DNA of 7,632 nt from positions 1 through 7,632 of the forward strand of contig JBMFVP010000065.1 in the NCBI GenBank assembly GCA_049965935.1. The letters are read 5' to 3'. A program made the position numbers and the translations under genes. Source of the DNA: Thermocladium sp049965935. Its GTDB lineage: Archaea > Thermoproteota > Thermoprotei > Thermoproteales > Thermocladiaceae. How positions within the stretch are numbered: position 1 is the stretch's first letter; each line of letters begins with the position of its first letter. Shown here in pieces: positions 6,201-7,632 of this stretch. The notes below the pieces were generated by a model. The model saw only the letters and a program-made list of their open reading frames with translations, was not told where the DNA came from and did not search any database.

Positions 6201-7418
6201 ATGCTAGACAAGGTAATCGAGTTAACGCAGAAACTAAGAAGCAGCGGAGACACGGAAACGGCGCGGCGCCTCCTATTCCTCCTAAGGGGAATAAAGGAAA
6301 CAACGCCCCAAACCCTAGAGGCACAGGCACTCGCCGCCTCAATACTTGGAGACAAGGAGGAAATGGACTCAGCGGAGGCAACCCTAAACAGGATCTGCGA
6401 GAAAAGAGACCAAACCTGCCACCTCGCCCGGGCACTCGTGGAGAGACTAATAGCCGAGGCAAACATTAACCAGGCAGAGCTGGCGCTCAACCACGTGGAG
6501 GAGGGGCTACACTCGGTAAGGAGACTCCTAAGAAGCAGCGACGCGCCACGAGACTACCTGGAGGCGACTCGGGAATCCCCCGACTCGCTAATGAAGAGGC
6601 TAAGAATAGAGGAGGCCCGGCTCCTGCTCCTCAGATCAATGCTGCTCCCAGAGATAGGGTTCGACAAGTTACTGGACGCCGATGCAGACGCGCAGGCGGC
6701 CGCGGAGGCATTCAGGGCCCTCGGCCTTACCGAGGACGCGGTAAGGAGCGAGTTATGGCGATTCAGGCTAGGCGCGGTAAGGGGAGCCATTGACTATGAA
6801 TTAGCGGAGTCGCTCCTCAAGGAGGCTAGAGGCACAGGCACTTACCGACTCGTCGCCGCCAATTACCTAGGCGCCCGCGCCGTGGGAGGCATGGCCGCGG
6901 ATCCCGGGCTAGTGACTGAGGTGAGAATGGATCCCAAGCTATCCGCGCCAACCCTTGGATTAATGGCCGTGTTCGGCGCCATTAATGAGGAGTCATTCAG
7001 GGAGGAGTTGGCTCGATACAGGGAGGAATTCATGCCGAGATTCGTGTCCCCAGCCATTAACTTATTGAGGGGTAGGCTCAGCGCCCCCGAGGCCATGGAG
7101 AAGTGCAGCGAAGCCTCCCCAGATGAAGAGACATGCAGAGAGTATGTGAAGCAGGTTGAGGAGGGCATCATCGGGGAAGAGCAATTACTCTACGTTGCAT
7201 TCATGCAGGACCCCATTGGGTCCCTGGGCTTCATAATGAGCGAGTGCCTGGAGGGCAGACTCGACATGGGGAGGGAGTACATACTTTACTGGGCATCCCC
7301 CAACACCAATAGCGCCATAAAGTGGAGACTATACAGCGACCTCCTGGAGAAAGCGGAGGAGGGATGCGGCATTGATGCCAAGAAGGCGATGAGCAAGATC
7401 TTCTTCTACCTAGTCTAA
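6201..7418 (+). CDS. Uncharacterised helical (TPR-like) protein, 405 residues
   Basis: I do not recognise this family. The protein is rich in Ala, Leu, Glu and Arg and looks almost wholly alpha-helical. Residues 1-110 form short helix pairs of a TPR-like or other alpha-solenoid pattern (for example GDTETARRLLFLL, then LEAQALAASILGD, then AEATLNRI). A charged middle helix spans roughly 129-150, and an acidic Ala-rich helix follows (158-173). There is no signal peptide and no clear membrane segment, so it is probably cytoplasmic. Six cysteines fall at 66, 73, 302, 312, 349 and 389; the first four form two pairs at 7 and 10 residues' spacing, which would fit disulfides, known to be common in cytoplasmic proteins of Pyrobaculum-like archaea, or a metal site. 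The start at 6201 is supported by the TATA spacing. Codon use matches the neighbours, and the frame is intact, so it is a real gene. It may act as a scaffold or protein-interaction module; this is inference only. Confidence 0.85.
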   Translation: MLDKVIELTQKLRSSGDTETARRLLFLLRGIKETTPQTLEAQALAASILGDKEEMDSAEATLNRICEKRDQTCHLARALVERLIAEANINQAELALNHVEEGLHSVRRLLRSSDAPRDYLEATRESPDSLMKRLRIEEARLLLLRSMLLPEIGFDKLLDADADAQAAAEAFRALGLTEDAVRSELWRFRLGAVRGAIDYELAESLLKEARGTGTYRLVAANYLGARAVGGMAADPGLVTEVRMDPKLSAPTLGLMAVFGAINEESFREELARYREEFMPRFVSPAINLLRGRLSAPEAMEKCSEASPDEETCREYVKQVEEGIIGEEQLLYVAFMQDPIGSLGFIMSECLEGRLDMGREYILYWASPNTNSAIKWRLYSDLLEKAEEGCGIDAKKAMSKIFFYLV

Positions 7419-7632
7419 GCCAAGCGAGAGGCTGCGGATCAACCCCACACCACGCGCGGATTCGACGCTACTCCGAGACGGAGACCCCATAACCTCCGAG
7501 CTTCAGCTAGGAGAGTATGTCAGTGTCCCCTTTCCATGCCCCCTTATTACAATGTCGGCGGATCTAGGAGCCGCCTCCTAGAATTATAGTCCATTGATGG
7601 GCTATGATCATTAGCGCCGCGCCCAACGGCCG
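7419..7632. other. Noncoding tail with hairpins; possible start of a gene at the right edge
   Basis: No convincing gene lies in these 214 bases. Three small stems are visible: CTCCG/CGGAG (7471-7475 with 7479-7483), CTCC-G-AGC/GCT-A-GGAG (7494-7501 with 7506-7513, TTCA loop), and the strong TCTAGGAG/CTCCTAGA hairpin listed separately. An ATG at 7604 opens a frame (MIISAAPNG) that runs off the window; AATTATA at 7582-7588 is 19 bases ahead, rather closer than the other TATA boxes here. No tRNA, RNase P or SRP RNA signature was recognised. Confidence 0.45.
7563..7582. repeat. Perfect 8-bp inverted repeat (hairpin)
   Basis: TCTAGGAG (7563-7570) pairs perfectly with CTCCTAGA (7575-7582) around the loop CCGC. 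There is no T tract on either side. It may be a terminator-like stem, a protein-binding site upstream of the gene that may begin at 7604, or part of a small RNA. Confidence 0.5.

Noticed and set aside
7419..7589. Continuation of the helical protein by stop-codon readthrough
   Set aside because: The same frame stays open for 56 codons after the TAA, but the translated sequence is Arg/Pro-rich with no family look and is explained by chance in GC-rich DNA.
7564..7632. End of a minus-strand gene entering from the right
   Set aside because: A 22-residue open stretch ending at a TAG in the hairpin is too short to tell from chance.
1..7632. CRISPR array or tRNA/rRNA genes
   Set aside because: No spaced direct repeats of array type and no tRNA T-arm/anticodon layout or rRNA sequence were found on either strand by eye.

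Overview
The window looks like chromosomal DNA of a hyperthermophilic or thermoacidophilic crenarchaeon, most likely of the Thermoproteales (Pyrobaculum, Thermoproteus, Vulcanisaeta and Thermocladium relatives). Three things point there. The gene set is archaeal: an eS1/S3Ae ribosomal protein and an Lhr-type helicase with a C-terminal zinc ribbon. Arginine is coded mostly by AGG/AGA. There are no Shine-Dalgarno leaders; instead TATA boxes sit about 25-29 bases upstream of the start codons, which implies leaderless transcripts. Genus-level placement is a guess.

Layout. 1-2628 (+) is the 3' portion of an Lhr-family superfamily 2 helicase gene, open at the left edge of the window. It converges on a family 2 glycosyltransferase gene (2690-3622, -). 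The 61-base gap between them holds a GC hairpin that looks like the right end (omega-RNA-type end) of an IS200/IS605-family TnpB element, with no transposase left. Upstream of the glycosyltransferase promoter lies a compact nest of inverted repeats (3660-3730). Next come rps3ae (3736-4377, -) and a divergently transcribed isochorismatase-like cysteine hydrolase (4473-5066, +), which share a 95-base intergenic region holding both TATA boxes. A hairpin with a T tract ends the hydrolase unit. Malate dehydrogenase (5198-6124, +) follows with its own promoter. A 405-residue helical protein of unknown family (6201-7418, +) comes next, also with its own promoter. The last 214 bases (7419-7632) carry no convincing gene except perhaps the first codons of one running off the right edge.

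How the genes relate. This is mostly a row of single-gene, separately promoted housekeeping units rather than a pathway operon: nucleic-acid repair or processing (Lhr), translation (eS1), central carbon metabolism (Mdh), and a possible NAD-salvage or related amidohydrolase (cysteine hydrolase). The accessory-looking part is 2630-3730: a partly AT-richer glycosyltransferase gene bracketed by two structured GC elements, one of them a likely insertion-sequence scar that supplies or overlaps the glycosyltransferase stop codon. I did not find a convincing new defence or mobile system. The best leads are the solitary TnpB-type right end, the structured 3660-3730 element, and the unassigned helical protein with its structured downstream region.
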